From Verrucomicrobiota bacterium (lineage in GTDB: Bacteria > Verrucomicrobiota > Lentisphaeria > Oligosphaerales > Oligosphaeraceae): a DNA stretch of 7,209 nt. Both the position numbers and the translations under genes were made by a program. The first letter of the stretch is position 1. The number at the start of each line of letters is the position of its first letter. The DNA lies in the NCBI GenBank assembly GCA_022709995.1, contig JAKLHU010000103.1, positions 1 to 7,209 on the forward strand, read 5' to 3'. Positions 7,012 through 7,209 of the stretch are shown here, one piece after another. A model generated the notes under the pieces. That model had not been told where the DNA came from. It was given only the letters and a program-made list of their open reading frames with translations, and did not search any database.

Positions 7012-7209
7012 GCCTGTTTACACTGCGCTCGTGATTGTGCTGGCGGCGGTCGTGACGGTGTTTTTGCGGGCCTGTCCGTTCCTGTTGTTTGGCCGGCGCC
7101 AGGCGCTGCCTTCCTACGTCGCTTTTCTGGGCAATTATCTGCCGCCGGCGATCATGGCGGTGCTGGTTGTCTACTGCCTGCGGGATATCCATTTTGACGG
7201 CTGTCGCGG
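7004..7209 (+). CDS. azlD: AzlD-family small subunit of the exporter, cut by the window end
   Basis: The first 68 codons are present, starting at an ATG that overlaps the azlC stop. GAGG (6994-6997) lies six bases upstream, inside azlC. The visible sequence begins MDKPVYTALVIVLAAVVTVF and contains RACPFLLFGRR (22-32), LPSYVAFLG (35-43) and LPPAIMAVLVVYCLRD (46-61), matching AzlD (PF05437), which is usually about 100-110 residues with four membrane segments. About one third of the protein lies beyond the window. AzlD is the essential partner of AzlC in export. Confidence 0.9.
   Translation, partial: MDKPVYTALVIVLAAVVTVFLRACPFLLFGRRQALPSYVAFLGNYLPPAIMAVLVVYCLRDIHFDGCR

Overview
The window is high-GC bacterial DNA with Gram-negative-type genes. 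It holds four well-supported genes, the start of a fifth, one doubtful small ORF and unusually large spacers full of short inverted repeats. A cysteine-type S1 sulfatase beside a transglutaminase-type membrane protein, high GC and long structured spacers would fit the PVC group (Lentisphaerota, Kiritimatiellota, Planctomycetota). That placement is an impression from gene content: no rRNA or phylogenetic marker is present.

Layout. Positions 1-342 carry no gene. They include an AT-rich patch with a good leftward sigma70-type promoter (74-101) that probably serves a gene beyond the left edge. Positions 343-2484 (minus) encode a 713-residue TgpA-type membrane transglutaminase-like protein. Positions 2485-3406 are a 922-base divergent spacer. 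It contains the likely transglutaminase promoter (perfect TTGACA, 17-base spacing), a duplicated hairpin in the predicted leader, a possible 71-codon ORF with a strong Shine-Dalgarno sequence, and a hairpin-rich stretch ending in a perfect 11-bp-arm palindrome. Positions 3407-4828 (plus) encode a formylglycine-type sulfatase without a signal peptide. Positions 4829-5350 are a second large spacer with a triple GCCCAAC repeat, a candidate terminator and three hairpins sharing the core GCCCTNCGGGC. Positions 5351-6148 encode a TauE/SafE (YfcA-like) permease. Positions 6277-7011 and 7004-7209 are azlC and the start of azlD, overlapping by 8 bases and encoding a branched-chain amino acid exporter; azlD runs off the window.

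How the genes may work together. AzlC and AzlD form a two-subunit exporter and are translationally coupled. The apparently cytoplasmic sulfatase would release sulfate inside the cell, and the next gene belongs to a family that moves sulfur-containing anions. A release-and-export pairing is possible, but a 522-base spacer with a candidate terminator separates the two genes. The transglutaminase-like gene stands alone here, without the MoxR ATPase and DUF58 genes that often accompany it.

No clearly new multi-gene system is visible. The most unusual material is in the two large spacers and in the transglutaminase leader.
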